Part shown: positions 12,455-12,620 of the stretch, in pieces | Position numbering within the stretch: position 1 is the stretch's first letter | Layout: each line of letters starts with the position of its first letter | Source of the DNA: HRBIN01 sp038891515 | GTDB lineage: Archaea; Thermoproteota; Nitrososphaeria_A; Caldarchaeales; Caldarchaeaceae | Assembly (NCBI GenBank): GCA_038891515.1 | Contig: JAWAEB010000046.1 | Location: 1-12,620 of the forward strand | DNA length: 12,620 bases | Direction of reading: 5' to 3' | Made by a program: the position numbers and the translations under genes | Notes under the pieces: model-generated | Told to the model about the DNA's origin: nothing | Seen by the model: the letters and a program-made list of their open reading frames with translations, nothing else | The model's database searches: none

Positions 12455-12620
12455 GGGACTGTCAACTTAAGGTCACCCATGCCCTTATCCACTTCTCCGA
12501 TACCTTCGGCCTGTGTGTTGGGAAGGATGTGTTGAACTGTTTTATCCTCCTTTTGAGCTTGCTGAACCAAGACATTATAGCGTTTCTCCTACCGAGCGTC
12601 TCTACCCTTCTCCTCAAGCC
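12455..12620 (-). mobile_element. End of a second copy of the IS found at 1458-2092, opposite orientation
   Basis: GGGACTGTCAACTTAAGGTC (12455-12474) is the terminal inverted repeat. The next 146 bp match the transposase 3' end of the first copy. By hand alignment I count about 17 differences over 166 bp (roughly 90% identity). The element runs off the window. Confidence 0.9.
12462..12620 (-). pseudogene. IS6/IS240-like transposase, C-terminal part, catalytic Glu replaced by Met
   Basis: The partial reading is GLRRRVETLGRRNAIMSWFSKL…SEKWIRAWVTLS, stop at 12462-12464. The first copy has RRNTIESWFSGL at the same place, with Glu158 as third catalytic residue. Here that codon is ATG. A DDE enzyme without its Glu should be inactive, so I call it a pseudogene although the visible frame is open. 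The rest is outside the window. Confidence 0.75.

Noticed and set aside
1458..12620. Composite transposon bounded by the two IS copies
   Set aside because: The first copy has its own target duplication in aceB, so it inserted alone. The segment between holds housekeeping genes such as tiaS, and aceB spans the left boundary.
1..12620. CRISPR array or cas genes
   Set aside because: No regularly spaced direct repeats and no Cas-like proteins seen on either strand.

Overview
The window looks archaeal, and most likely from a thermophilic member of the Thermoproteota (TACK) group. It carries TiaS, the archaea-specific tRNA(Ile2) agmatidine synthase. It also has AT-rich TATA-like boxes about 26-28 nt upstream of start codons with almost no leader and no Shine-Dalgarno, TTG/GTG starts, a PhoU-type regulator with an AbrB head, and a HEPN-MNT pair. 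An Aigarchaeota/Caldarchaeales-like source is possible but is only an inference.

Left part (1-3795). The 3' end of a decayed IS6/IS240-like element (1-272) ends seven bases before the stop codon of malate synthase. Malate synthase (minus strand) is cut in two by a 635-bp IS6-like element (1458-2092) with 20-bp terminal inverted repeats and a 5-bp direct repeat, CTCAC. Removing the element and one repeat copy joins the halves in frame (…DAV-R-KTIA…) into a protein of about 526 residues, the normal size for malate synthase A. Isocitrate lyase lies 12 nt upstream in the same operon and is intact, so this genome seems to have a glyoxylate bypass broken at its second step.

Central part (3796-9783). 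A divergent promoter region with a palindrome serves isocitrate lyase and a PhoU-like AbrB protein. The PhoU-like gene converges with tiaS, overlapping it by 21 nt. Divergent from tiaS is a MoeB/ThiF/Uba4-like E1 enzyme with a C-terminal rhodanese domain, a likely activator of ubiquitin-fold sulfur carriers. It converges (4-nt overlap) with an unusual 435-residue protein: signal peptide, external beta-type domain, long coiled coil, one membrane helix, polyproline linker and a cytoplasmic C-terminal AbrB DNA-binding domain. Divergent from that is a two-gene unit: a small conserved-looking helical protein and a membrane-anchored winged-helix protein. Two membrane-tethered putative DNA-binding proteins therefore flank one regulatory region that holds a perfect 9-bp dyad.

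Right part (9784-12620). This is an accessory-looking stretch. It holds an eroded ORF with an internal stop, a nested inverted-repeat structure (10064-10203) that may be a small RNA, a HEPN-MNT toxin-antitoxin pair whose HEPN gene carries a frameshift, a Thr-rich secreted and membrane-anchored surface protein, a second set of nested hairpins (12288-12422), and the end of another copy of the 635-bp IS. That copy is about 90% identical, in opposite orientation, and lacks the catalytic Glu. IS insertions, a frameshifted toxin and an eroded ORF all point to ongoing gene decay at the edges of an otherwise housekeeping and regulatory block.
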